Notes under the pieces: generated by a model
Database searches by the model: none
What the model was told of the DNA's origin: nothing
What the model saw: only the letters and a program-made list of their open reading frames with translations
Assembly (NCBI GenBank): GCA_012523895.1
Contig: JAAYSZ010000008.1
Span: 1 to 64,000, forward strand
Direction of reading: 5' to 3'
Source of the DNA: Erysipelotrichaceae bacterium
Lineage (GTDB): Bacteria > Bacillota_I > Bacilli_A > Erysipelotrichales > Erysipelotrichaceae
Length of the DNA stretch: 64,000 bases
Part shown: piece by piece, positions 10,089-21,211 of the stretch
How the letters are laid out: the number at the start of each line of letters is the position of its first letter
Numbering within the stretch: the stretch's first letter is position 1
Made by a program: the position numbers and the translations under genes

Positions 10089-10100
10089 GGTGAGTGCTAA
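10074..10100 (-). promoter_or_regulatory. CIRCE operator 2 (HrcA binding site, distal)
   Basis: TTATCAATC, 9 nt, GAGTGCTAA. The second arm is a perfect consensus arm and the first has two mismatches. The N9 spacing is exact. It overlaps the -35 box and part of the spacer of the groESL promoter. Confidence 0.8.
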
Positions 10101-10257
10101 ATTGTATTATCTTTTAATCTATTTTTAAACATATTTTTATTTTTGTTTAATGAATGCTTTATATATTTTTTTGTACATCCTTAAAAATTATTCATTTTGT
10201 GAATAAAACATATTGATAACTTTTTTACTCACTAAACTATAATAAATTTAAAGTTTT

Positions 10258-10935
10258 TTAAATGTTAGACATATCCTTGCCTTTACCTACAAGACCTTCA
10301 AAATCTTTTGTAAATGCATCTATTGCTTTAGAAACATTATTATCATCTACAAATTTTTCAATAATATCACAAGCTACTGTAGCTGCCCCTATTCCATATT
10401 CACAAAGTTGTAATACTTGGTTACTATTTTTAAAACTAGCAGCTAATACTTGTGTACTATATCCATTATTTTCAAATAAATCTTGCATACCTTTTACTGT
10501 TTCTACACCATCATATCCTAAATTATCAATTCTATTTACATATGGTGCAATATAATCAGCTCCTGATTTAGCAGATAAATAAGCTTGCATCTTTGAATAA
10601 ATTGCAGTACCCATTACTTTTAAACCAGCTTCTTTACAAAGTCTCATTGCTTTAAAACCTTCTGGATTTGCAGGAATTTTAATATAAGTATTTTCACCTA
10701 ATTCTTCAGTAATTCTTTTACCTTCTTTAAACATAGTTTCAGCATCTGTTGCGATAACTTGAACATGAAGTTGTTTATCAGGCCCTATAAACTCTCTAAT
10801 CTTTTTTAATACTACATAAGGATCTTCTTTTGTTTTTGCTAGTATTGAAGGATTTGTAGTAACTCCATCAATTGGATAAAACTCACATATTTTCTTAATA
10901 TAATCTAAATTTGCATCATCAATAAGTAATTTCAT
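10258..10935 (-). CDS. Transaldolase-family protein (fructose-6-phosphate aldolase/transaldolase)
   Basis: A 225-residue small-subunit transaldolase of the TalC/MipB/FSA group. Seen: MKLLIDDANLDYIKKICEFY, DGVTTNPSILAK, TYIKIPANPEGFKAM with the Schiff-base lysine region, VMGTAIYSKMQAYLSAKSGA, YVNRIDN and VLAASFKNSNQVLQL. The family either transfers dihydroxyacetone units in the pentose phosphate pathway or cleaves fructose 6-phosphate; which of these applies cannot be told by eye. A good SD (GGAGG) precedes the start. It stands between groESL and the UMF1 transporter gene and is likely a single-gene unit. Confidence 0.88.
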   Translation of the reverse strand: MKLLIDDANLDYIKKICEFYPIDGVTTNPSILAKTKEDPYVVLKKIREFIGPDKQLHVQVIATDAETMFKEGKRITEELGENTYIKIPANPEGFKAMRLCKEAGLKVMGTAIYSKMQAYLSAKSGADYIAPYVNRIDNLGYDGVETVKGMQDLFENNGYSTQVLAASFKNSNQVLQLCEYGIGAATVACDIIEKFVDDNNVSKAIDAFTKDFEGLVGKGKDMSNI

Positions 10936-10982
10936 AATAACCTCCTAATATATCTACTTACTATTATAATACTTTATCTTTT

Positions 10983-11011
10983 AAAAAAGAGATGATATTA
11001 ATCAATCTCTT
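10983..11011 (-). terminator. Terminator of the UMF1-transporter gene
   Basis: AAGAGAT (11011-11005) pairs with ATCTCTT (10993-10987) on the minus strand and is followed by a T run. It overlaps the stop codon of the transporter gene. Confidence 0.75.
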
Positions 11012-12254
11012 AAATGTCAGCACTATTTTTAGGAACTTTAATTAAAATAATTAAGCCAACTACTAATAATATTAATAAAGCCGCAACTCCAATTTTACTA
11101 TGTCCTGTAATTTGTGTTAAAACACCAACTAAAAGTGTTCCTGTAAAAGCAGCTCCTTTTCCAAAAATATCAAATATACCAAAGAATTCATTTGAATTTT
11201 CTTTAGGTACAAGTCTTGAAAAGTAACTTCTTGATAATGCTTGTATTCCTCCTTGAAACATTGCAACACAAACAGCTAATAACCAAAACTCCCACGCTTT
11301 ATCTAACTGTAAAGCAAATAAAACTATTAATATATATCCAAAAACACAAACTTCAATAAGTTTTCTAGTCTTAAATTTCTTAGATAACTTCCCAAATATT
11401 AATGCAAATGGGAATGCAACTATCTGAGTTAATAATAAAGCCAGTAATAAATCAGTATCCCCAATACCAACATCCTTACCATAAGAAGTCGCAAGTTCAA
11501 TTATTGTATAAACTCCATCAATATAGAAGAAATAAGCAAGCATAAACATCCACATTGGTTTATTTTCTTTTGCTTTTATGGCAGTTTCTTTTAAACCTTC
11601 AATAATATCTGAAAAACTTTTACCCTTTTTTTCTTCATTATAGTAGATTTGTTTATAATCTCTTAATAAAGGTATAGTACATACAAACCACCATATTGCA
11701 ATAATTGAAAAAGAAATTATCCCAACCATTGAACCAGATAAACCTAATTTATCACTATTCATAATTATTAATAAACAAGCAACAAATGGAATTACACTTC
11801 CAATATAACCCCATGCATATCCTGCAGAAGAAACTTCATCACTGTTTTCATCAGTAGTAACATCAACCAGCATTGCATCATAAAACACAAGACTACCTGA
11901 AAATCCAATTCTACCAATTAAAAACACAAGTAAAAATAATTGCCAAGTCTGTATAAAACCTAATAATGCACATCCAATAACACCCATAATTAAGAAAAAC
12001 GTAAAATATTTTTTCTTTTTATCTTTTCCATCCGCAAGTCTTCCCAAAGTAGGTCCAAGTATTCCAACCACCAAAGTCGCAAAAGATAGTGTATAGCTCC
12101 AATAAGCAGTTGAATCAGAAAGTGCAACACCATCACTACTTGCAAGATTTTTAAAGAAAATTGGAATTATTGTAGAAATAATTAATACAAATGCTGAATT
12201 TCCAACATCATAAAAAATCCAAGACTTTTCTAACTTTGTAAATTTATTTTTCAT
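11010..12254 (-). CDS. MFS transporter, UMF1/Atg22-like family
   Basis: A 414-residue integral membrane protein with about twelve hydrophobic segments. Seen: the opening KLEKSWIFYDVGNSAFVLI, typical of the UMF1 (Atg22-like) branch of the major facilitator superfamily, and the loop motif LGRLADGKDKKKKYF after the second or third helix, the MFS A-type signature. Eukaryotic members export amino acids from the vacuole; the bacterial substrate is not known. It shares a divergent intergenic region containing an 11-bp inverted repeat with the phospholipase-like gene. Confidence 0.85.
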   Translation of the reverse strand: MKNKFTKLEKSWIFYDVGNSAFVLIISTIIPIFFKNLASSDGVALSDSTAYWSYTLSFATLVVGILGPTLGRLADGKDKKKKYFTFFLIMGVIGCALLGFIQTWQLFLLVFLIGRIGFSGSLVFYDAMLVDVTTDENSDEVSSAGYAWGYIGSVIPFVACLLIIMNSDKLGLSGSMVGIISFSIIAIWWFVCTIPLLRDYKQIYYNEEKKGKSFSDIIEGLKETAIKAKENKPMWMFMLAYFFYIDGVYTIIELATSYGKDVGIGDTDLLLALLLTQIVAFPFALIFGKLSKKFKTRKLIEVCVFGYILIVLFALQLDKAWEFWLLAVCVAMFQGGIQALSRSYFSRLVPKENSNEFFGIFDIFGKGAAFTGTLLVGVLTQITGHSKIGVAALLILLVVGLIILIKVPKNSADI

Positions 12255-12280
12255 AAATTACCTCTTTTTCTATTATTGTT

Positions 12281-12348
12281 AATTCTAACATGAAATTACT
12301 ATTTAAATATGTTTTTACAAACATTTAATATCTTGGTATGTTAGAATT
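12281..12348. promoter_or_regulatory. Symmetric divergent promoter region (11-bp inverted repeat)
   Basis: AATTCTAACAT at 12281-12291 is the exact reverse complement of ATGTTAGAATT at 12338-12348. Each arm carries TGTTAGAAT, which reads as an extended -10 element directed outwards to the transporter gene and to the phospholipase-like gene. A further palindrome, ATGTTT/AAACAT (12309-12314 with 12319-12324), lies between them. No convincing -35 boxes are visible. Confidence 0.55.
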
Positions 12349-12371
12349 GTTTTAAGAAAAGAGGGAAAAAC

Positions 12372-13247
12372 ATGCCAGCAGTGACAACACACATAGAATG
12401 TGCAAAAGATATATATGATAGTTTACCTTTAGGTAAACAAATAGTTATAAACAATAAAAATATGTTTTATTTAGGTGCACAAGGTCCAGACTTATTTTAT
12501 TTTTATAAACTAGGTGTTCCAAGTAGATTAAATCAAATTGGAAATTACTTACACAACAATCAAATATATAATGTTATAAAATACATGGATGAATATGTAA
12601 AAAGAAGTGGTAATTATAATTTATTAAATTACTATTATGGATATTTATGTCACTATGCTTTAGATAGTGAAGTTCACCCTTTAGTATTTCAAAGGAGCAG
12701 ATATGGTAACTTAGGTGATGAACCTGAATTAGTTATTCACTACAGAATAGAAGCTTTTATAGATAAATATATGTTAAACAAAAAAAATAGAACTATTAAA
12801 TCTTTTGATGCTCATAAATTAATACAAATTTCAAAAGAAGAAAGAGAACAATTAGCTAAAATGTATGTTTCATTGTTTAAAGATGTTTTAGGTTTAACAG
12901 TTGAACAAGAAAAAATAGAAAAATCATGTAGAGATATGGTTAGAGCTCTTATAATCTTAAAACCAAACTCTAAAATTAAATATAATGCAATTCAAAATTA
13001 TGAAACTCTTTCTGGCAAAGACCATACAATTTCTTCTTTAATGTTATATAACGACTTTGATAATGTAGATTATGTATTAAACAATGATAGACATGAATTT
13101 GTAAATATTGATGATGATAGTTTAGTATATAATGATTCGTTTGATGATTTATATGAAAAAGCAATAAAAAAAGCAGTAAAACTTATTACTGAACCACTAG
13201 CTAAAGAAAACTTTAAATTAAACTTTAGAGGTAGTATAAGTGAATAA
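12372..13247 (+). CDS. Zinc-dependent phospholipase C-family protein
   Basis: A 291-residue protein of the Zn_dep_PLPC family (PF00882-like). Seen: MPAVTTHIECAKDIYDSL at the N-terminus, LGAQGPDLFYFY, YLHNNQ, YGYLCHYALDSEVHP with conserved His/Asp residues, and HYRIEAFID. These match the metal-ligand layout of the superfamily. There is no signal peptide, so it is probably cytoplasmic and the true substrate need not be a phospholipid. It overlaps yoaK-like downstream by 8 bp, indicating a two-gene operon. Confidence 0.75.
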   Translation: MPAVTTHIECAKDIYDSLPLGKQIVINNKNMFYLGAQGPDLFYFYKLGVPSRLNQIGNYLHNNQIYNVIKYMDEYVKRSGNYNLLNYYYGYLCHYALDSEVHPLVFQRSRYGNLGDEPELVIHYRIEAFIDKYMLNKKNRTIKSFDAHKLIQISKEEREQLAKMYVSLFKDVLGLTVEQEKIEKSCRDMVRALIILKPNSKIKYNAIQNYETLSGKDHTISSLMLYNDFDNVDYVLNNDRHEFVNIDDDSLVYNDSFDDLYEKAIKKAVKLITEPLAKENFKLNFRGSISE

Positions 13248-13845
13248 GAAAATATTTAATCATATAAATCTTATTACATTTATTTTAGTATTTTGTGTAG
13301 GTTGGATAGATATTATTGCTTTTAAATTATTTGTATTTGATAGAACAGGTTTTCATAGCGCTAAAGCTTCTGTAATTGGAGAATCATTATTTACTGGAGA
13401 TATTGCTAAAATAGCATTATTAGTCACAATACTATTAGCTTTTATATTTGGTGCTTTTATAGGCACAAAAATAACTATGGAAAAAGGATGTAAATCTGGA
13501 TTGTTAGTAACATCATTTTCACTTATAGTATCTTATTTTATGAAAGATGCTACAATATTTCTTATTCCTTTTGCATTAGGATGTATGAATGCATCTACTA
13601 GTCTTACTAAAGTTTCAAGAACAACTCACATTTCAGGACCTACAACTGATATTGGAATGCATCTAGCTAAAGGAGAATATGATAAAGCTATATTTTATGC
13701 ATTAAGATGGATTGCTCTTCCTTTAGGTGCTTTTATTGGCTTGATATTATTAGATAAATTACCTTTGATAGTTGTATTTCTAGCACCTTCAATAATTATA
13801 GGATTAGTTGCAATAATATTTGATAAATATTTAACCATTGTATAA
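13240..13845 (+). CDS. YoaK/DUF1275-family membrane protein
   Basis: A 201-residue protein with six hydrophobic segments. Seen: NLITFILVFCVGWIDIIAFKLF at the start, GAFIGTKI in the third segment and the DUF1275 signature GCMNASTSLTKVSRTTHISGPTTDIGMHLAKGEYDKA. Function of the family is not established. The start is a GTG at 13240 behind GAGGTAG, inside the end of the preceding gene, so translation is probably coupled to it. Confidence 0.85.
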   Translation: MNKKIFNHINLITFILVFCVGWIDIIAFKLFVFDRTGFHSAKASVIGESLFTGDIAKIALLVTILLAFIFGAFIGTKITMEKGCKSGLLVTSFSLIVSYFMKDATIFLIPFALGCMNASTSLTKVSRTTHISGPTTDIGMHLAKGEYDKAIFYALRWIALPLGAFIGLILLDKLPLIVVFLAPSIIIGLVAIIFDKYLTIV

Positions 13846-13865
13846 TCAATGAATTTTTTTAAATA

Positions 13866-13913
13866 AAAACCCCGTTTTCATAGATTTATATATCTATTTT
13901 AACGGGATTTTTT
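13866..13913. terminator. Bidirectional terminator between yoaK-like and pyrophosphatase genes
   Basis: CCCGTT (13871-13876) pairs with AACGGG (13901-13906), with an inner TAGAT/ATCTA helix. T runs follow on both strands. Confidence 0.88.
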
Positions 13914-13927
13914 ATATAAAATTAATA

Positions 13928-15562
13928 TTATAAGTTTTTAATAGCATTTGATAATTTTGGAATTAATTGTTGTTTTCTAGAAATAATATCTTTATCATAT
14001 CCAGAATTATCATCAAATTTAACTTCAACTAAATCTTTCATTACATAAGATAATGGTCCATAGAAAAGTAGCATTGACCCTTCAGCAAGTACATGAGTAA
14101 ATGCCATTACAAGTAAATCTAGTTTCATATCTTCTTGTTCTTTTTCCATGTTTTCCTTAAATTCAGGTAATATCAATTGAACATCAGCCATATTTACATA
14201 ATTTGTTTGACCAACTGCAATTTTATATTTGCCCATTTCATAATGCTTAAGGTCTCTATTTAATATTTCAGTAGGACTAGCATCAGTAAGTGAAACTGAA
14301 GCACTTAACATTTCTGTCGCATAAGCACTAATATCTTCAATACCTGCAATTTTCGCAAGCCAGTTTGCAGTTAATATATCAATTTCTTTAGTAGTAGCTG
14401 ATTTAAAATGTAATGTATCAGAAAGTATAGCACTTAAAAGAATTCCACTATGTCTTTCATCAGGTAACATACCATTTTCTTGATAAATTATAGAAACTAT
14501 TGTCGCAGTACAACCACAAATCATATTTCTATAATAAATTGGTTTCTCTGTTTGAATATCACCAATATGATGATGATCTATTATTTCTTCAATAGAAGCA
14601 TCCATAATATTATCAATTGCTTGATTTTGTGAACTATGATCTACAAGAACAAATCTCTTTCTCTTATAATTTTGCATATGGAATCTAGAAACAGCAGCCA
14701 CAATATTATCTTCAGCATCTAAAACAGGATAGCTTCTAACTCTACTTTGCATCATTTTAGACAGTACATCTTCAACATATTCATCCTCTTTAAAATATAT
14801 AACATCTTTTGTCATTACATTTTTAATTGGAAATGATTCTTGTATAACAGTTGCTACTGCCATAGTATCTAATTTAGTAGTAATGATTCCACAATCTTTA
14901 ACCTTTGCAAGTTGTAATACTTCTGGACCAACTTTTTGATCACAAGTAATAACTAAGCACTTTGCACCAACACTAACTATTTGACGTTGTTTTACATATC
15001 CATCAGATAATATGCAAATACTTCCTTTAAAATCTTGTTCATAATCACTACTTTCATTTAAAGTAACTACATAAACTCTACCATTATCACTATAAGATAT
15101 AGGTTTATTAACAATAGTACCTTTCACAGTCTTTGCAATTGATTCTAAACTTGCAGTCGCCATTAATTTTTCTTTTTCTTTTTTACTTTGCATTCTAATT
15201 GAAGAAAGATTCGAAGTAGTAAGTACTCCTACTAACTTTTTATCATCATTTATTACACACAGTGATTTATGATTAGATTTTGTAATTTCTTTCCATGCAT
15301 CGTTAACTGAATCATTTTCATTAATGAAATTAGGAACATCCAAATCAATATCTGTTAATTGACTTCTAGCATCTTTCATTAACAAAGGATTTTCAAACCC
15401 AAATTTCTTTAAAATAAACTTTGTTTCCTCATTTAAAGGACCAAGTCTACATGCTATCGCATTTTCACCAAGCCTTCTTTTCATTTCTGCATACGCTAAA
15501 GCAGAACATATTGAATCACTATCAGGATTTTTATGCCCTATCACATACAATTTGTCTTTCAT
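13928..15562 (-). CDS. ppaC: Manganese-dependent inorganic pyrophosphatase with CBS/DRTGG insert (CBS-PPase)
   Basis: Family II pyrophosphatase that hydrolyses PPi to drive biosynthesis. Seen: N-terminal DHH part with VIGHKNPDSDS, a regulatory insert (about residues 60-300) with two CBS repeats flanking a DRTGG-like domain, then VLVDHSSQNQ and EEIIDHHHIGD of the catalytic domain, and a DHHA2 C-terminus with VGQTNYVN and DIISRKQQLIPKL (the SRKxQ motif). Known CBS-PPases with a DRTGG domain are tuned by AMP, ADP and diadenosine tetraphosphate; regulation here is inferred. AGGAG at 15571 is too close to the first in-frame ATG (15568) and correctly spaced for 15562, giving 544 residues. Confidence 0.95.
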   Translation of the reverse strand: MKDKLYVIGHKNPDSDSICSALAYAEMKRRLGENAIACRLGPLNEETKFILKKFGFENPLLMKDARSQLTDIDLDVPNFINENDSVNDAWKEITKSNHKSLCVINDDKKLVGVLTTSNLSSIRMQSKKEKEKLMATASLESIAKTVKGTIVNKPISYSDNGRVYVVTLNESSDYEQDFKGSICILSDGYVKQRQIVSVGAKCLVITCDQKVGPEVLQLAKVKDCGIITTKLDTMAVATVIQESFPIKNVMTKDVIYFKEDEYVEDVLSKMMQSRVRSYPVLDAEDNIVAAVSRFHMQNYKRKRFVLVDHSSQNQAIDNIMDASIEEIIDHHHIGDIQTEKPIYYRNMICGCTATIVSIIYQENGMLPDERHSGILLSAILSDTLHFKSATTKEIDILTANWLAKIAGIEDISAYATEMLSASVSLTDASPTEILNRDLKHYEMGKYKIAVGQTNYVNMADVQLILPEFKENMEKEQEDMKLDLLVMAFTHVLAEGSMLLFYGPLSYVMKDLVEVKFDDNSGYDKDIISRKQQLIPKLSNAIKNL

Positions 15563-15582
15563 TATCATATCTCCTACTCTAA

Positions 15583-16071
15583 TTATAAAATAATAGAGAA
15601 AACATCACCACTAAATTTATCTTCAAGTTTATAATCTAAAGCATAGCCAACAGAAACTGAACCTATACAAACATAACCTTTTTTTACCCCACATACTTCA
15701 GCCAGATTTTCATATGCAGGATCATTAAATACTGATGCAATATCAGTACTAAAATATGCATCCAATCCATTTTCAACTGCAACATCAATCATGTTTTTAA
15801 TCGCAAAAGATGTATCAATTATATTAGATACTCCACCCTTTTTAGAAAATACAACAATTACAGTATTTGCACCCTTAAAAACATCTTCATTATCAGATAA
15901 TGCCGCAATTTCATTAATAATGCTTCTTCTATAAATAAATAATAAATACCAAGATTCCTTTTTAGCACCATTAACATCCTTAAAAGAATCAATAAGCTTA
16001 TCAATAACACTTCCTTTAACCTTAGTATCTCCTCTAAAGCTTTGTATTACTTTTCTGTTATTTAGCTCCAT
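15583..16071 (-). CDS. Nitroreductase-family protein, short
   Basis: A 162-residue FMN-dependent nitroreductase-like protein, somewhat shorter than the usual 180-220. Seen: an N-terminal R-x-S/F motif region (NRKVIQSFRGD), SWYLLFIYR, a central DTSFAIKNMIDVAVENGLDAYF helix and CIGSVSVGYALDYK near the C-terminus. Oxidoreductase activity on nitro compounds or quinones is a family property; the physiological substrate is unknown. It follows map by 11 bp and ends 14 bp before the pyrophosphatase start, so it belongs to the same long minus-strand unit. Confidence 0.7.
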   Translation of the reverse strand: MELNNRKVIQSFRGDTKVKGSVIDKLIDSFKDVNGAKKESWYLLFIYRRSIINEIAALSDNEDVFKGANTVIVVFSKKGGVSNIIDTSFAIKNMIDVAVENGLDAYFSTDIASVFNDPAYENLAEVCGVKKGYVCIGSVSVGYALDYKLEDKFSGDVFSIIL

Positions 16072-16082
16072 AAAAACTCTCC

Positions 16083-16895
16083 CTAATAAGTAAGTATTTC
16101 AGGTCCTTCTTCAGTAATCAATATTTGATGTTCAACTTGTGCAGAGTCTTTTCCATCTCTTGTATAAATTGTCCATCCATTGTACTTATCAAGCACAACA
16201 TCGCTTACACCAACATTAATCATTGGTTCTATTGTAAATATCATACCAGGAACAAGTAACATCCCTGTACCTTTTATGCCAACATGAGATACAAAAGGTT
16301 CTTCATGAAATTCTAAGCCAATACCATGGCCTCCAAGTTGAGTCACAACACTATATCCATTTTTTCTAGCATGTTGACTTATCACAGCACCTATATCCCC
16401 AATATTACCCCATGCTTGTGCTGCATTTATTCCTAACTGTAAGCATTCTTTAGTAACTCTTACAAGTCTTTTTCTCTCTTCACTTACATTACCAATTTCA
16501 AACATTCTTGAAGCATCCGCATAATATCCATCAAGTATTGTAGAAACATCAACATTTATAATATCTCCATCATTTAACTTTTTAAGTCTGCTTGGTATAC
16601 CATGACATACTTCTTCATTTACTGAGGTACAAACACTCTTAGGAAATCCTTGATAACCTAATTGAGCACATATTGCTCCTGATTCTTTTGTAAAAGAAGA
16701 AACTAAATCATCTATGTCTTGAGTACTCATTCCCATTTTAATGTTTGCTTCTACATAATCCAACACAGCAGTATTAATCTTACATGCTGCTTTAATCTTT
16801 TCTATTTGTTTAGGAGTCTTAATTAAAGACATATCAGGAACACTATGTCCTTCTAATCTATATTTTTCTATCATATTTTTAATATATTCATTCAT
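16083..16895 (-). CDS. map: Type I methionine aminopeptidase
   Basis: Removes the initiator methionine from nascent proteins. Seen: PKQIEKIKAACKINTAVLDYV, NEEVCHGIPS, INVDVSTILDGYYADASRMF (two metal-binding Asp), GHGIGLEFHEEPFV (metal His) and FTIEPMINVG plus QVEHQILIT (metal Glu). Length is 270 residues. A longer reading starts at 16916, but GGAAG 5 nt before the ATG at 16895 and the ATG-on-stop overlap with the dUTPase gene favour 16895. The enzyme has a short N-terminal extension of about 28 residues before the catalytic fold and no zinc-finger. Confidence 0.95.
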   Translation of the reverse strand: MNEYIKNMIEKYRLEGHSVPDMSLIKTPKQIEKIKAACKINTAVLDYVEANIKMGMSTQDIDDLVSSFTKESGAICAQLGYQGFPKSVCTSVNEEVCHGIPSRLKKLNDGDIINVDVSTILDGYYADASRMFEIGNVSEERKRLVRVTKECLQLGINAAQAWGNIGDIGAVISQHARKNGYSVVTQLGGHGIGLEFHEEPFVSHVGIKGTGMLLVPGMIFTIEPMINVGVSDVVLDKYNGWTIYTRDGKDSAQVEHQILITEEGPEILTY

Positions 16896-17397
16896 TTGTA
16901 CTTCCAAAACCACCATTTCTAATTTCTACTACATCATCATCTTCAACTATTCCATATTGTAAGAATATACCTTGAGCTAATCCCATACCCTTATCAATAT
17001 CAAAAACCTTATTTTCTTTAGTATCATTTGTAATTTTAATAAAAATATGTCCTTCATTATTTGAATAATAATAATCACTGTCTATAATTCCTACTGTATT
17101 ATCTATCTGCAATCTATATTTAAATCCCCAACTACTTCTAGGAAAAATACAAAGCACCCAATCTTTTTTCATCTTTACTCTAATACCAGTAGGTATTTTT
17201 ATTTGTTCATTTGGTTTTAAACTAAATGATATAGGTGTATAAAAATCATATCCTGCAGAACCTACAGTAGCTCTTTTAGGTAATTTAATATCATTATATA
17301 TGTTTTTAGCTTCATTTTCACTATCACTAAAATTATCTAACCAATCTTTTATAAATCTTTCTTCACTAACTTTATAAAATTTTGCGACTTTACTCAT
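16888..17397 (-). CDS. dut: dUTPase-family nucleotide hydrolase
   Basis: Trimeric dUTPase-type fold: hydrolyses dUTP to dUMP and PPi, keeping uracil out of DNA. Seen, in order: GSAGYDFYTP (motif 1), FPRSSWG (motif 2), NTVGIIDSDYY (motif 3, catalytic Asp), KGMGLAQGIFLQY (motif 4, with A-Q) and RNGGFGST (motif 5, the P-loop-like tail). An insert NNEGHIFIKITNDTKENK follows motif 3. At 169 residues it is slightly longer than the common 145-155, with a 30-residue N-terminal extension. Overlaps map by 8 bp in the same operon. Confidence 0.9.
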   Translation of the reverse strand: MSKVAKFYKVSEERFIKDWLDNFSDSENEAKNIYNDIKLPKRATVGSAGYDFYTPISFSLKPNEQIKIPTGIRVKMKKDWVLCIFPRSSWGFKYRLQIDNTVGIIDSDYYYSNNEGHIFIKITNDTKENKVFDIDKGMGLAQGIFLQYGIVEDDDVVEIRNGGFGSTNE

Positions 17398-17405
17398 ATA
17401 TCCCC

Positions 17406-18680
17406 CTATTTATTTGTTAAATCTTGTACCAAATATATAATCCATTTTGCAATAACATAATTAATTGGATCAAATGATAAAAGTATATCTTCTCCTATTA
17501 TAGTTTTATTAGGATAAAGCATTTGATTTATTATTTTAGAAATTATTCCAATTCTATCAAATCCATCTAAATATTCTTTTAATTTTTCAATTGATAAACT
17601 TGGTAACATTTCATATTCTTCATTAAATGAATCCTTAAAAGTTTCAAGAACTAAAAGACTTATTTCTTCAAATTTATAAACTTTATTTAAAGGTTGTTTT
17701 AACATAGTCATAATTTCATCAATTATTCCATAATGTAAATCTATTTCACTTAATATAACTTTGTTTTGAGCTTTTAAGAAATAATTAGTGATATAAGAAT
17801 CATCCTTAAAATTAACCATTTTAGATATTAAAGATTCAATCTTCAATACATCTAAATAAAATTCTTTAAAAAACTTAGGTTTTTCAAACTTTTTTATTGT
17901 ATATTTGTATCCACCATAAACATCATATGCTTTATAAACATCATAATATCCACATATGATATTTCTTGAAATAATATCTTTATCAAAATTTAATAAAGGA
18001 CCTAAATATGTTGAAGGAGAAATATATTTTATATATTCTCTATTCATATATTTTTCATGTACAGGTTTTCTAAATAAATCTAAAGCTATTATTTCTTTAG
18101 CACCTAATTTATATGCTAAATCTATTGGAAGATTATCATAATATCCTCCATCAATATAATCATTATCACCTATTTTATATTTAGGAAACAAAGGAAAACA
18201 TGCGGCTGTTGACATTAAATAATCAACACCATTGTTATACATCATTTCCTTATTTACATATACTGGTTTAAAGCCAGGAAAACTAGTAGTAATACACCCA
18301 AAATCAATACTTGAATTTAAAAATATATCCTTATCATAATATTTTTCCATTAATTTTTTTAATGGTTCAACATCAGCACCTTTACTATCAATATATTTCT
18401 TAAAAAAACTTAAATATTGATTGGGTTTTGATATAACATCTTCAATATCAAAATTTAAATCAACTGTTCCATTTACGATATCATTAGATTCTACATTTTC
18501 CCATAAAGAATATAATTCATCATAATCTTCTTGTACCAAAAGCGCTCCATTTAAAGCACCTATTGATACACCAGTAACAATATCCCAAGACTTTCCTAAT
18601 TCTCTTAACGCTTTTATAGCACCGGCTTGATAGGCACCTTTAGTACCTCCACCACCTAAAACAATTCCAACTTTTCCCAT
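17406..18680 (-). CDS. Patatin-like phospholipase
   Basis: A 424-residue serine acyl hydrolase. Seen: oxyanion loop GIVLGGGGTKGAYQAG at the N-terminus, nucleophile elbow GVSIGALNG (about residue 40) and the catalytic Asp in YIDGGYYDNLP (about residue 180). The C-terminal half (about 270-424) is a helical region I do not recognise. No signal peptide, so it is cytoplasmic or peripheral and probably acts on membrane lipids. It starts 4 bp after glpK ends and precedes dut, so it sits mid-operon. Confidence 0.9.
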   Translation of the reverse strand: MGKVGIVLGGGGTKGAYQAGAIKALRELGKSWDIVTGVSIGALNGALLVQEDYDELYSLWENVESNDIVNGTVDLNFDIEDVISKPNQYLSFFKKYIDSKGADVEPLKKLMEKYYDKDIFLNSSIDFGCITTSFPGFKPVYVNKEMMYNNGVDYLMSTAACFPLFPKYKIGDNDYIDGGYYDNLPIDLAYKLGAKEIIALDLFRKPVHEKYMNREYIKYISPSTYLGPLLNFDKDIISRNIICGYYDVYKAYDVYGGYKYTIKKFEKPKFFKEFYLDVLKIESLISKMVNFKDDSYITNYFLKAQNKVILSEIDLHYGIIDEIMTMLKQPLNKVYKFEEISLLVLETFKDSFNEEYEMLPSLSIEKLKEYLDGFDRIGIISKIINQMLYPNKTIIGEDILLSFDPINYVIAKWIIYLVQDLTNK

Positions 18681-18684
18681 TTAT

Positions 18685-21023
<2,339 letters not shown>

Positions 21024-21067
21024 AGTAATCACCTAAAAATATTATAACATTATCTTTATTAAACAAT

Positions 21068-21104
21068 AAAAAATCTAGCTTATAAATCTTACATTAAGCT
21101 AGAT
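21068..21104 (-). terminator. Second terminator downstream of the tRNA Ser-Asp-Gly unit
   Basis: A perfect 10-bp stem (21073-21082 with 21095-21104) is followed on the minus strand by a T run. It lies just upstream of the aldo/keto reductase promoter and isolates it from tRNA transcription. Confidence 0.8.
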
Positions 21105-21135
21105 AAATAAAAAAAACCGATTAAATAACTTTATA

Positions 21136-21157
21136 AAAAGTTACCCAAAAGTTACCC
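21136..21157. repeat. Tandem 11-bp repeat (AAAAGTTACCC x2)
   Basis: Two exact, abutting copies (21136-21146 and 21147-21157) lie between the tRNA terminators. Short tandem repeats beside tRNA genes can be leftovers of integrase arm or attachment sites, but no integrase is present. Confidence 0.5.
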
Positions 21158-21175
21158 GAAACGATATTTAAACAT

Positions 21176-21200
21176 AATAAAACCGCATATCTATGCGGTT
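21176..21200 (-). terminator. Terminator of the tRNA Ser-Asp-Gly unit
   Basis: A 9-bp stem (21181-21189 with 21192-21200) with a very tight loop is followed by TTTTATT on the minus strand. Confidence 0.7.
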
Positions 21201-21211
21201 ATTTTGGGTTC

